This document shows, one piece after another, positions 6,533 to 14,275 of a stretch of 26,864 nucleotides of DNA. The notes beneath the pieces are model-generated. The model worked only from the letters and a program-made list of their open reading frames with translations. It had not been told where the DNA came from and ran no database searches. The position numbers and the translations under genes were made by a program. The DNA lies in IMG/VR virus record IMGVR_UViG_3300004151_000037, positions 1 to 26,864 of that record. One strand, written 5' to 3'. The DNA is from a virus. Position 1 is the first letter of the stretch. Every line of letters begins with the position of its first letter.

Positions 6533-8851
6533 TCAGAATCCGGGGAAGCCTGGGCGCCACTGCGATCCCAGGGGCTGCGACTGGATGCGGGCATAGGATG
6601 CACCCGGCCCGTCGACGACCGTGGTCGGGCGTCCCAGCGCGTCGAAGTTCACGCCGATGTTGAGGGTCGGGGCGTACTCCCTCCCGGCGTTCGATGCCGC
6701 GGCGCTCGCCTTGTTCTGGGATTCGAGCAATCCTGCGATGAAGTCGTAGACGGCAAGCGTTCCCTCGCGCCCAGCCCAACCGCCACCGGCAGATCCAGCC
6801 ATGGCCAGCGGAACAGATGCGGCTCCCCAGGTCGTAGCGGCTCCCAGGCCTGCGCCTCCGAGCCATCCCAGAGTGCCTCCGATGGCGCCACCAAGACCGG
6901 CGGCAGTCGAGCGCATCGAGACACCGTTGCTCAGGTACTCCAGAGGGATGCCAATGGCCGATGCGAGGATGCTTCCGCGCAGCACTGGATTTCCAATTCG
7001 CAAGAGCGTAGCGAGGGTTCCGGATCCCCATGTCATATTCCGCCAGAGTCCTGTGCTGCGTTCGAGTAGATTCGATCCCGTGTTCATCGCCCAACGGCCT
7101 GCGGCGGTGCGCCCCAGCATACGCTCGACGGCGTAGCCCTTTCCCTGCCCCCACACGCCGAACTGTTGCGCTTTCGATGCAGCCGTCGCGCCGAGCCCCT
7201 TTGCCCACCCTGCGGCGGAAGCACCCCAGCGGCTGAAGGTCGGGAAGAGCCTCTGCATCAATCCGCTGCGCGTGGCCGACTGCGCAGCGGCAGATTCTGC
7301 AGCTGCGGTCCCGGACGACAGGCCGCCCCCCAGCGTTCCACCCATACCTCCCCAGTTGGTCACGAAGACGCGCACGCCATCCGGTCCACCTGCCACGCCT
7401 TCGAGGGCTCCAGCAGCACCGCTGCCCTTCTTGCCGAACAGGCCCCGAATTTCGCGAATCGCCTCAGCGAACTTCCCGGCCAACACGATGCCGCCTGCGG
7501 CAGCGGCGATGCCTCCGCCTGCCACCAGGGCACCCTTGGCGGCCGTCGGCGAGTCTGCTGACCAGTGCGAAACGTCCTTGATGACGTTGTTGATGGGGCG
7601 CGCGAACTCGTCTCCGGCCTTGCGAAGCGAGTTCTTGAGGCGACCCACCTGGTCGTTGGCGTTGTCGACAGCATCGGGAAGCTGCTTGTTCAAGGTGCCG
7701 GAGGCCTGCGAGATCTTGGAGGAGAACTCCGAGATCTTCTCCAGCATGTCTCCTCCGAGGAGTGTCGCCGCACCCTTCTGGGTATCGAGATCCGTCTGGC
7801 CAAACGCCTTCTGGATCCAGGCGGCTCGCGCCTTGTCCGTCTGGAGCTTCCGGAACTGGGTGCGCATGTCGCCCAGGATCGCTCGCGCATCACGCCGATT
7901 TCCGTCGACGTCGAAGAACTTGATGCCCGTGGCCTTGGTCGCCGTCTTCAAGTAGCTGAGGTTGGTGAACAGGCGTAGCGTCGAGTCTGCCAGTGTTGCC
8001 AGGCGCTCGGGATTCTTCTCCACCTGCGAGAGGGCTTCGATGAACGCAAGCGACTGGTCCATGCTCATGCCTGCCCGGGAGGCGTTCACGCCAACGCGTG
8101 CGAAGATCCCGGAGAGCATCTCCATCTCGGCTGATCCGAGCTTGCCCGCCACGCGCATCTTGTCGAGGATTTCCAGCGCGAGACCAGGCTTTTCCATGTC
8201 GAGATCGAACGCGGTTGCCGCGACACCCAGCGCATTGGTCAGATCCTGGGCGTTGGCTCCACCGACGGCCATCGCGATGCCGGTCGCCTCGATCTGCTCA
8301 CGCGCCGCCGTCCAGGAGGATCCCGACTGGATAAGGTTGTCGAAACCTGCCGCGAGGTCGTCGACCGACTGGCCAGTCTTGTTCCCCAGGCGGAACAGAT
8401 CTTCGCGCAGTCCGTTGGCCTGTTCACGCGTCGCATCCGCCGTGAGACGGATGCGGTTGAGGGTCTTGTCGAGGCCTGCGGACGAAACCTGGTTTGCCGC
8501 CGCGGCGACGCCTGCACCGAGTACAGTCCACTGGTTGACGATCGCCTGGGATCCGCGCAGCGCGATGCGCTGCGTGGTCTGGAGCGTCGCCATGCGCGAG
8601 GAGAGGGCGGAGGTCCCGCGCGCGATGCTCGCATCCATGCGATCGAAGCTACGGCTGGAGCGATCAGCCTCCGACGTCACGCCATGGATCGTATCCTTTG
8701 CCTTCTCTCCTTCGACGGAGAGGCGATCGAGATCTCGGCCCGCGTCGCGCGCTTCCTTACCAAAGGCGTCGACGGCCTTGGAGGCCTGCTTGACGCCAGC
8801 AGGGAGATTGCCGGCGTCGTACTGCACCCCTACCTTGATCAGATCGCTCAT
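6533..8851 (-). CDS. Tail tape measure protein (772 aa)
   Basis: Sets tail length and leaves the tail ahead of DNA during injection. Residues 1-75 are a charged helical region; about 130-350 form the conserved minor-tail core with QANGLREDLFRLGNKTGQSV, IAMAVGGANAQDLTNALG and MLSGIFARVGVNASRAGMSM. Residues 440-459 form a strongly hydrophobic Gly/Ala segment, and a second Gly-rich stretch lies near 675-715. The length is at the short end for Mu-type phages. It starts inside the tail of the -1 frameshift product of the upstream chaperone gene, the order seen in lambda G-GT-H and in Mu-like phages. The start ATG at 8851 has GGAGGAG 6 bases upstream. Confidence 0.93.
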   Translation of the reverse strand: MSDLIKVGVQYDAGNLPAGVKQASKAVDAFGKEARDAGRDLDRLSVEGEKAKDTIHGVTSEADRSSRSFDRMDASIARGTSALSSRMATLQTTQRIALRGSQAIVNQWTVLGAGVAAAANQVSSAGLDKTLNRIRLTADATREQANGLREDLFRLGNKTGQSVDDLAAGFDNLIQSGSSWTAAREQIEATGIAMAVGGANAQDLTNALGVAATAFDLDMEKPGLALEILDKMRVAGKLGSAEMEMLSGIFARVGVNASRAGMSMDQSLAFIEALSQVEKNPERLATLADSTLRLFTNLSYLKTATKATGIKFFDVDGNRRDARAILGDMRTQFRKLQTDKARAAWIQKAFGQTDLDTQKGAATLLGGDMLEKISEFSSKISQASGTLNKQLPDAVDNANDQVGRLKNSLRKAGDEFARPINNVIKDVSHWSADSPTAAKGALVAGGGIAAAAGGIVLAGKFAEAIREIRGLFGKKGSGAAGALEGVAGGPDGVRVFVTNWGGMGGTLGGGLSSGTAAAESAAAQSATRSGLMQRLFPTFSRWGASAAGWAKGLGATAASKAQQFGVWGQGKGYAVERMLGRTAAGRWAMNTGSNLLERSTGLWRNMTWGSGTLATLLRIGNPVLRGSILASAIGIPLEYLSNGVSMRSTAAGLGGAIGGTLGWLGGAGLGAATTWGAASVPLAMAGSAGGGWAGREGTLAVYDFIAGLLESQNKASAAASNAGREYAPTLNIGVNFDALGRPTTVVDGPGASYARIQSQPLGSQWRPGFPGF

Positions 8852-9448
8852 CGGGCTCCTCCAGGACGTACTTCCTGTTGGGGTGTTCGGCGGCCTCCAG
8901 CTCCAGGCCTTCCAGGGTGGTCAGCAGCGCCAGTTGTGCTTCGGTCAGCTCTCCGACGGGGCGGCCATAGAACGCAAGAGCTTTCTCGCAAAAGCGATAC
9001 TGCGCACGGACGAGAGCATCTCCTCGGGCTTTTTTTTTAGGGCTTCGAGGAACACGTTGTACTCCGCCTCGCTCATGTGGTCCGAGTTGGGAGAGACCTC
9101 TTCTTCCAGGATCGAATAGGCCTTGATGAGTTCGTCCATCTCGTCCTTGGTGATCGCTGCCCGGAACAGGTCGATGTTCTCGGCCACGGGCTTTCCGGCC
9201 CCCTCCCCGCTCACCTCTTCGAGGGCACGATACAGGAGCTGGACGAGCTTCTCCTCCTCGTAGGCCACCACGGTGTGGTCTGCCACCGGAACGTCCTGGG
9301 AGAAGAAGTGCCGGTGCGCCTCGAAGTTGGCTTCCTGGTATTCGGCGCGCGACAGAATCCGCATCTTGACCTTGATGGTCGTGCCGGGCCAGGCCACGAT
9401 CTGGAAGTTCTTCGCACCTTCGCGGATGCGGTCGATGAGGAAGCTCAT
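8757..9448 (-). CDS. Tail assembly chaperone, -1 frameshift extended form (230 aa)
   Basis: A second product made from the gene at 8945-9448. At 9029-9035 the minus strand reads A AAA AAG within a run of nine A. Slipping back one base continues through a 90-codon frame ending at TAA 8757-8759. That frame reads like real protein: ARGDALVRAQYRFCEKALAF, GRPVGELTEAQLALLTTLEG and EAAEHPNRKYVLEEPDERSD. The extension overlaps the first 95 bases of the tape measure gene, as lambda GT does. Frameshifted chaperone pairs of this kind are well known in long-tailed phages; the long form is thought to bind the tape measure and recruit tube subunits. The efficiency cannot be judged from sequence, and I saw no clear stimulatory stem-loop. 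Confidence 0.82.
8945..9448 (-). CDS. Mu gp41-like tail assembly chaperone, unshifted form (167 aa)
   Basis: The 0-frame product, the counterpart of lambda gpG. It starts at ATG 9448 (MSFLIDRIREG), overlapping the tail tube stop as ATGA; a longer frame to 9475 lacks this coupling. The N-terminal part contains WPGTTIKVKMRILSRAEYQE, the beta hairpin typical of tail chaperones that read substrate-like, and the rest is helical and acidic. The slippery run lies at codons 137-140 (LKKKPEE); 27 residues follow it before TGA. It is expected to keep tape measure and tube proteins soluble and is not part of the virion. Confidence 0.85.
   Translation of the reverse strand: MSFLIDRIREGAKNFQIVAWPGTTIKVKMRILSRAEYQEANFEAHRHFFSQDVPVADHTVVAYEEEKLVQLLYRALEEVSGEGAGKPVAENIDLFRAAITKDEMDELIKAYSILEEEVSPNSDHMSEAEYNVFLEALKKKPEEMLSSVRSIAFARKLLRSMAAPSES
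9029..9038 (-). promoter_or_regulatory. Programmed -1 frameshift (slippery) site
   Basis: The minus strand has CTA AAA AAA AAG in the chaperone frame. The heptamer A AAA AAG at 9035-9029 is the classic bacterial -1 slip site (as in dnaX), inside a run of nine A that stands out in a GC-rich genome. A slip joins the 0 frame to the open -1 frame that ends at 8757. Confidence 0.82.
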
Positions 9449-9810
9449 GCGTCCTTCCGACCCTCGATCATGCATTCCCAGGTCTCAGTCTTGGCGGTCT
9501 TGCCATCAGCCTTGGATGCGCTCTCCTTCAGCACCTGGATGCCGCGGTAGGTGCGCTTGCCTCCGCCGACGTAGTAGGCGATCGCCGTGGCCGGGGTGGT
9601 CTTGGTCTCCAGGAACGGAATACGCTTGCCCTTGAGGGGCGGGGCATACTCGATGTTGATGCCGTAGGATCCGTTGACCTCGGCGTAGCCGTCGCCATCC
9701 AGCGTGGGCACGCGGACGCCGTGATCGACTTCCGTGTCCTCGATCGACACGATGCCGGGCCACTTGATCCCGTTCATGATGAAATCCACTCGTGCGATGT
9801 GCTGCGACAT
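9445..9810 (-). CDS. Tail tube protein, Mu gpM-like (121 aa)
   Basis: Subunit of the inner tail tube stacked beneath the sheath. The length and order (sheath, tube, chaperone, tape measure) match Mu L-M-41-42. The sequence is beta-rich: DFIMNGIKWPGIVSIEDTEV, then TLDGDGYAEVNGSYGINIEY and TYRGIQVLKESASKADGKTA, with the closing TWECMIEGR. Met12 (MNGIKWPG) is an alternative start, but the Met at 9810 has GGAG 9 bases upstream and sits 12 bases after the sheath stop. Family assignment is by order and general fold. Confidence 0.82.
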   Translation of the reverse strand: MSQHIARVDFIMNGIKWPGIVSIEDTEVDHGVRVPTLDGDGYAEVNGSYGINIEYAPPLKGKRIPFLETKTTPATAIAYYVGGGKRTYRGIQVLKESASKADGKTAKTETWECMIEGRKDA

Positions 9811-9822
9811 GTCGGTCTCCTA

Positions 9823-11247
9823 TCAGCCGTAGATGAGGTCGATGATGTTGAACTCCTGATGGAGTCCCTGGACGATCGGGGTCGGGATGCGGAATCGTGC
9901 GCGGCCCGGAACGGTTGCGTCAATCTCGCCCTCGAACTGGTCCAGGTAGTCGTCCACGTTCTGGAGGATCTCCTTGTTCTCCAGCTTCTTGCAAACGTCG
10001 TAGTGCTCCAGATTGATAGCGTCGATCGTGATCTGGTTGAGCTTGGGACGCGGGAACTTCAGCGCGACGGCGCTCTTGCACGACTCGCGGGTGTAGTCTG
10101 CGATTGCGATGGGGGTCGTATCCAGCATGCGCAGCGTGGGCGTGTTGTTGAAGCTGGTGCGCGTGGTGACCAGGCGCGTGATGGTGGTGTTGCCGCTGCC
10201 GTCGACTTCCAGCGGCGTGACACCACCGGCGAGCATGGCTTCCTGCTCCGTGCCGGATAGCCTGTCAGCGACCGAGGGTGCATGGATGCCGGTGAGTACG
10301 CAACCGTTGAAGATCAATGCCGGATCGCTCTCCTGCGCCACGGTCATGCCGATTGCTGCGGCGATCTCGTAGGTCGGCGACCAGGAGCCGCGATACCAGG
10401 CCAGCGACATGCGCTCATGATTGAGCGCGGCGGCGATGGTGGTGTTGTCGGTGAGCGTCGATGCTGCGGGAGCCACGGCGTAGGCTCTGCCTGGGTGCTG
10501 CTCGACAGCCGAGGACACGTTCTGCAGATGGTCCCGCACCTTGACCAGGTCGGCCTGCACGGCCGTCCAGGGGGCGATCACATGGAACCGTGCCGGGAAC
10601 ACTGCGTCGAGAGCGTCCTGGATGTCTGGATCGGTGGCACCTGCAGCCAGCGTGACGGCTGCGGACGAGAGCGTGATGCCCGGAGCGGAGCAGGTCACGT
10701 GGATCTGGAAGCCGTTGCCGACGGTGCCCTTGTTTTTGAAGGTGGCGATGATGGCTCCAGCGGTGCCTGTGATCGCGACGGGCAGTTCTGTCTTTGCGCT
10801 CAGGGCGGCCCGCGCCCTGGTAGCCAGGTCGCCGAACGCGTCTCCCGTGAGCACGCCCACGTCGACGCGGTCGTACCCGACGTAGAAGGTCAGGGTGCCG
10901 TTGCCGGTCGCTGTGCCAGAAAGTGTCTCGGTGCCGGTCGCGGCGGCAGCTGCGGCCGCATCGGACTGGGACACGATCCAGATCTCGTGGTCGCGATTCA
11001 GGCGCCGCGCTGCGAGGTACATGCGGTAGGCCACTGAGCCGATGCCGAACTGGTAGGCGGCGTCGTAGGACGTAACGATCTGGAGAGCGACGTTGTCCAC
11101 TGCCACGCCCGCAGCAAGCTTCTGGGCGATGAGCAGCAGACGCTGGTTGTTCAGGGGGAGGCCGACCGCCCCGGCGAACAAGTTGAAGTCGGTGTAGCTG
11201 CCCGGCTTGAGCTTGCTCTCCGGAATGTTGGGTGTGAGGATGGTCAT
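9823..11247 (-). CDS. Tail sheath protein, Mu gpL-like (474 aa)
   Basis: Contractile sheath subunit that drives tube penetration. The N-terminus (NIPESKLKPGSYTDFNLFAG, then GLPLNNQRLLLIAQKLA) is typical of gpL. Residues 90-200 hold an inserted beta domain (TGNGTLTFYVGYDRVDVGV) as in Mu-type sheaths. The conserved C-terminal domain shows GCVLTGIHAPSVADRLSGTE, EVDGSGNTTITRLVTTRTSF and RFRIPTPIVQGLHQEFNIID. The length is close to that of Mu gpL. The start overlaps the gp38-like stop as ATGA, and the stop lies 12 bases before the tube gene. This is one of the firmest calls in the window. Confidence 0.95.
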   Translation of the reverse strand: MTILTPNIPESKLKPGSYTDFNLFAGAVGLPLNNQRLLLIAQKLAAGVAVDNVALQIVTSYDAAYQFGIGSVAYRMYLAARRLNRDHEIWIVSQSDAAAAAAATGTETLSGTATGNGTLTFYVGYDRVDVGVLTGDAFGDLATRARAALSAKTELPVAITGTAGAIIATFKNKGTVGNGFQIHVTCSAPGITLSSAAVTLAAGATDPDIQDALDAVFPARFHVIAPWTAVQADLVKVRDHLQNVSSAVEQHPGRAYAVAPAASTLTDNTTIAAALNHERMSLAWYRGSWSPTYEIAAAIGMTVAQESDPALIFNGCVLTGIHAPSVADRLSGTEQEAMLAGGVTPLEVDGSGNTTITRLVTTRTSFNNTPTLRMLDTTPIAIADYTRESCKSAVALKFPRPKLNQITIDAINLEHYDVCKKLENKEILQNVDDYLDQFEGEIDATVPGRARFRIPTPIVQGLHQEFNIIDLIYG

Positions 11248-11555
11248 GGCGTTGCTCTCCGACGGCTGGTGGTGGTGGTCTGCTCGGGATCTGCGACGAC
11301 GGGCGCGCCGCCATCGGCGAGGTCAAGAGCGGATCGGGACGCGTCGTCGCTGGCGCTCAAGACCACCGATGGTGCGGTGGCGATCGCGGGCGTGGCATCT
11401 GGATCCGCCACCACATGCAGGTCACCCTCGGCGATGCGGCGACGGTAGTAGTGCGAGTTGATGATCGCGGTGGGGGTGCTGCCGATCGTTCCGGCCGCGC
11501 CTTCCATCGGGACAGATCGTCCCTCGGTGGCGACGACGTGCATGCGCTGGCTCAT
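11244..11555 (-). CDS. Mu gp38-like protein, DUF2635 type (103 aa)
   Basis: Small protein between the gp37-like gene and the sheath, the place of Mu gp38. The N-terminal half fits the DUF2635 pattern: a short beta strand (MHVVATEGRSVPMEG), then a bulky position and a basic helix ending YYRRRIAEGDLHVV. Relatives stop soon after 'GDL'; here 50 more residues follow, rich in Ala, Asp and Pro and probably disordered (DPDATPAIATAPSVVLSASD). Its function in the virion is not established. Both ends overlap neighbours by ATGA, so it is clearly translated in this operon. Confidence 0.8.
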   Translation of the reverse strand: MSQRMHVVATEGRSVPMEGAAGTIGSTPTAIINSHYYRRRIAEGDLHVVADPDATPAIATAPSVVLSASDDASRSALDLADGGAPVVADPEQTTTTSRRRATP

Positions 11556-12106
11556 GGGATGCCTTCCTCGGTCGTGAAGACCTGGGTGGACGTGATGGGA
11601 TCGCCTGCCTGCATCTGCTTGGGCTTCTGCAGCAGGGCGTACTCGGCGAAGATCTCCCGCATGTCGACTTCCTCCTCGTCGGAGATCGGGCCGTCAGGGA
11701 TACTTGAAGCCGTCGAGAAGCGGGCTTCAAAGACCACTTCTCCCAGCTCGTGCTGGTCCACGTTGGTCTTCTCGTCCCAGCCCTCGGGATCGATGGGATC
11801 GATGTCGAGGTCGAACGTCGTTCCCACCAGCTTGCGTACCGCGTACTCGACCATCTTGTGAACGATCTTGCGGCACTCGGACTCCGAGCCGATGTTGCAC
11901 GCCGAGATCAGCAGGATGATGTCGACCCGCTGGCTGTACGATCCCATGTCCTGGCGCGTGAATCGTCCACGCATCACCGCGACGTTCAGGCCAGGGACGA
12001 GGCTTTCCGGGAACTGTCCCACCTCGACCTTCTGGAAGGTCTCGTCGTCGACTGTGAAGAGGTTGTAGATGGCCTCCTCGATCAAGGCGTTTCCGACCAC
12101 GCTCAT
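11552..12106 (-). CDS. Mu gp37-like tail terminator/adaptor protein, DUF1834 type (184 aa)
   Basis: Corresponds to Mu gp37, in the head-tail joining group. It opens with NALIEEAIYNLFTVDDETFQ and has FTRQDMGSYSQRVDIILLIS, a typical terminator-like pattern of alternating strands and helices. The mid-helix ECRKIVHKMVEYAVRKLVGT and the beta segment GEVVFEARFSTASSIPDG follow. The last 45 residues are acidic and variable. It overlaps gp36 upstream and gp38 downstream by ATGA. The length is near that of the family. Confidence 0.85.
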   Translation of the reverse strand: MSVVGNALIEEAIYNLFTVDDETFQKVEVGQFPESLVPGLNVAVMRGRFTRQDMGSYSQRVDIILLISACNIGSESECRKIVHKMVEYAVRKLVGTTFDLDIDPIDPEGWDEKTNVDQHELGEVVFEARFSTASSIPDGPISDEEEVDMREIFAEYALLQKPKQMQAGDPITSTQVFTTEEGIP

Positions 12107-12558
12107 CGGTACCCTCCCAGGGACGCCATCGAATCCATGGTGAACTCGGGACGTCCGGTGCGAATCATCGCGCCGGACGTGGTGGGCGCGATCGGAGTGG
12201 CATCCACGGACGAGATGCCCAGGGACAGCTTCTTGTTCTGGATATCCCGCAACAGGTCCATGGCACCGTCGCGACGCCGATCGATGGGTGAATCCTTGAT
12301 CGCCTTGCCAACCCTCTCGTACACGTTGTACAGCGAGAGGTCGACGGCGATCTTACGGATGATCACGGGCACCGTGGCGAGCGGAAGAGTGACGCGCCCG
12401 CCGATGTAGCCGTCGATGACTCCGCACGCCAGCTCGATCATCTCCTCGACGATCGCGACATTGATTTCGCCCGCCTTGTTTGGATGGGCGTCATCGGTCG
12501 CTTCGATGAGGCGGATCGTCTGGATCCCCGTGCGCAGATCATCGACGGAGCAATACAT
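12103..12558 (-). CDS. Mu gp36-like head-tail connector protein, DUF1320 type (151 aa)
   Basis: Clear member of the Mu gp36 family: MYCSVDDLRTGI, then EEMIELACGVIDGYIGGRVT and LPLATVPVIIRKIAVDLSLY with NVYERV, the helical core common to phage head completion (HK97 gp6-like) proteins. The C-terminus (APTTSGAMIRTGRPEFTMDS) is short and flexible. It follows the major capsid gene by 3 bases. Expected role: a ring between portal and tail terminator. Confidence 0.92.
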   Translation of the reverse strand: MYCSVDDLRTGIQTIRLIEATDDAHPNKAGEINVAIVEEMIELACGVIDGYIGGRVTLPLATVPVIIRKIAVDLSLYNVYERVGKAIKDSPIDRRRDGAMDLLRDIQNKKLSLGISSVDATPIAPTTSGAMIRTGRPEFTMDSMASLGGYR

Positions 12559-12561
12559 CGA

Positions 12562-13545
12562 TCAGGCCGCCAGGAGCTTCACGCAGGCATCGGGAATGGT
12601 GCACAGCGAGAACGGGTTGGACTGGGCTTCCAGGTCGACGCCCTTGTTCCAGTCGATTTCCTTGGCCTTGGCGTAGAACTCCAGGCCGAGAGTGTTGACC
12701 GTCTCCATGTAATCGGCGGGCGAGAGGGTCTCGATGAACAGGCCTGGCGCGTTGGGGAACAGGTACGCCTCGCCGTCGGCGATGAAGTCCTTCCCACCCA
12801 CGCTCGCGTCGTACTCGATGAACTCGGTGCTGCCGAAAACGAAGCCGCCGCGCACGTCGATGGCATTCGTCTCGGCACGAGCCTGCCAGTTGGCGAAGGC
12901 GGCCTTGACATTCGCGTGGTTCGTGAACTGGTCCATGAAGCCGGGCGAGCACAGGGCGCGCGAGCCGTTGGCCAGCAGTCCGCCCAGCGACTTCTCGGAG
13001 GCGCGCTTGGCCTCCATGAGCTTGGTGCGCACCTCGGTCGCCGCGGTGGAGAGGGCCATGTTGACCGTCGTCTGGGCGACCTCGAACTCGGCGTACATGT
13101 CGGCGAGCACAGTCGTGCCATCGGCATCGAGGATCTGGCCCTTGATGGCACCCATGTGCTGCCACTCGCGGGTGACCACGATGTTGTTCTGCATCTCCTG
13201 CAGCTTCGAATTGACCACGTCTGCCACAGCTTCGGCCTCGTTCTCGCTGCCGAACTTGCGCACGCCCTGGGAGTCCTCAGCCAGCACCTTGCGGTACTGG
13301 GGAAGATGCGTCGCGGTGAACTTGCGCTGCGAGCGCTTTCCGCTCTTCACACTGGCTCCGGAAGCGCCGCGGGGCGCATCGGACACCAGGACGAGGCGTC
13401 CATCCAGCTGGTCGATCTTGATGGTTGTATCCCGGATCGGCTTGGCAATGAAGATGCCCAGCGACCGGATCTTGGTCGGGATCCGGGGCAGCTTGTTGAT
13501 GGAGGTGGTCAGACTCTGGATGGAGAACGATTCAGGAAGGGCCAT
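12562..13545 (-). CDS. Major capsid protein, lambda gpE-like (327 aa)
   Basis: Main shell protein of the lambda E family, as used by B3-like and many Mu-like phages. The start at 13545 (MALPESFSIQSLTTSINKLP) is chosen because GAGGA lies 5 bases upstream; a longer frame to 13692 gives an arginine/proline-rich leader that overlaps the decoration gene and looks non-coding. Features in order: SLTTSINKLPRIPTKIRSLG (N-arm), RKFTATHLPQYRKVLAEDSQ (E-loop side), MQNNIVVTREWQHMGAIKGQ, GRALCSPGFMDQFTNHANVK, then GKDFIADGEAYLFPNAPGLF and LEFYAKAKEIDWNKGVDLEA, the closing phrase of the family. The length is close to lambda gpE. It lies 67 bases after the D-type decoration gene, the same pairing as lambda D-E. 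Confidence 0.95.
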   Translation of the reverse strand: MALPESFSIQSLTTSINKLPRIPTKIRSLGIFIAKPIRDTTIKIDQLDGRLVLVSDAPRGASGASVKSGKRSQRKFTATHLPQYRKVLAEDSQGVRKFGSENEAEAVADVVNSKLQEMQNNIVVTREWQHMGAIKGQILDADGTTVLADMYAEFEVAQTTVNMALSTAATEVRTKLMEAKRASEKSLGGLLANGSRALCSPGFMDQFTNHANVKAAFANWQARAETNAIDVRGGFVFGSTEFIEYDASVGGKDFIADGEAYLFPNAPGLFIETLSPADYMETVNTLGLEFYAKAKEIDWNKGVDLEAQSNPFSLCTIPDACVKLLAA

Positions 13546-13612
13546 GGAATCCTCGCGATGTGGGTGGGGGCGCGTCCGGTCAGCGTCGACAGGACAGCAG
13601 GGTGGAGAGGGA

Positions 13613-14275
13613 TCAGATGGACTTGCGAGCGACGATGCTGCGTTCGCGGAGCTGGCGGAGGGCCGCGGCCTTCTGCGGGGCGGTGATTCCATCTGGCCAG
13701 GTCAGCTCGTCGGGATCGATCACGACTCCCCGCGGCACGGAAAGGACCTGCTGGTCGGACGTCGAGACGCTCATCTCCTGGATGGCGACGGCGGCAGCGT
13801 ACTGGGACCCGTCCACGGCCGAGAGGTTCAGAGGGGCGACCTTCGGGCGGCTTTCGCCGTCGAGAGCGGCTTCCGACACCGTGATGTCGAAGCCGTCGCC
13901 CGCCACGAAGGCGGTTCCACCCGCGGTAGTCACGAACTTGAGATCGTCGGCGAAGGCGGTGCCGTTGGAGCCATTGCCCAGGACGAACCCGTCCGGGTCC
14001 TCGACCGTGAACGCGGTCGCGGAGGTGAAGCGCACGGCGTAGACGCCAGGCTTCGCACCGGCCAGCACCGGCGTGGTCGCATCGAGGACCAGGGTGCCGT
14101 TGCCGGTGTTACCCGCCTTGGCAGCGGCCACGGCGGCAGCGATGAAGACCATGCCCAGGACGGTGCCGATCGTGGTCGCGCCACCCGCCTTGAGGGTGAG
14201 AGCCTCGCGACTCCAGGTGGGCGAGACCTCGTGGGTGACGACATCGGTGATGACGCGGGGAAAGGTGTTGCTCAT
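13613..14275 (-). CDS. Head decoration protein, lambda gpD-like (220 aa)
   Basis: Trimeric cement protein placed on the capsid. The N-terminus (VTHEVSPTWSREALTLKAGG, then GTVLGMVF) and C-terminus (DGSQYAAAVAIQEMSVSTSD, then VVIDPDELTWPDG) are the two halves of the gpD/HDPD domain. Between them, at about residues 55-135, is an insertion of the type GNTGNGTLVLDATTPVLAGA ... FTVEDPDGFVLGNGS ... GTAFVAGDGFDITV, a beta module often found in larger gpD relatives and making this about twice lambda gpD. The start overlaps the protease stop as TGATG. The final basic tail (RQLRERSIVARKSI) ends the protein. Confidence 0.9.
   Translation of the reverse strand: MSNTFPRVITDVVTHEVSPTWSREALTLKAGGATTIGTVLGMVFIAAAVAAAKAGNTGNGTLVLDATTPVLAGAKPGVYAVRFTSATAFTVEDPDGFVLGNGSNGTAFADDLKFVTTAGGTAFVAGDGFDITVSEAALDGESRPKVAPLNLSAVDGSQYAAAVAIQEMSVSTSDQQVLSVPRGVVIDPDELTWPDGITAPQKAAALRQLRERSIVARKSI

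Noticed and set aside
5255-7069. A 604-codon open frame on the plus strand opposite gpN and the tape measure
   Set aside because: It mirrors the opposing genes' codons in high-GC DNA, spans two real gene boundaries and has no domain; the minus-strand genes are clear phage homologues.
13546-13692. A longer major capsid start
   Set aside because: The extra 49 residues are proline/arginine-rich, overlap the decoration gene and lack a ribosome site, while GAGGA precedes the ATG at 13545.
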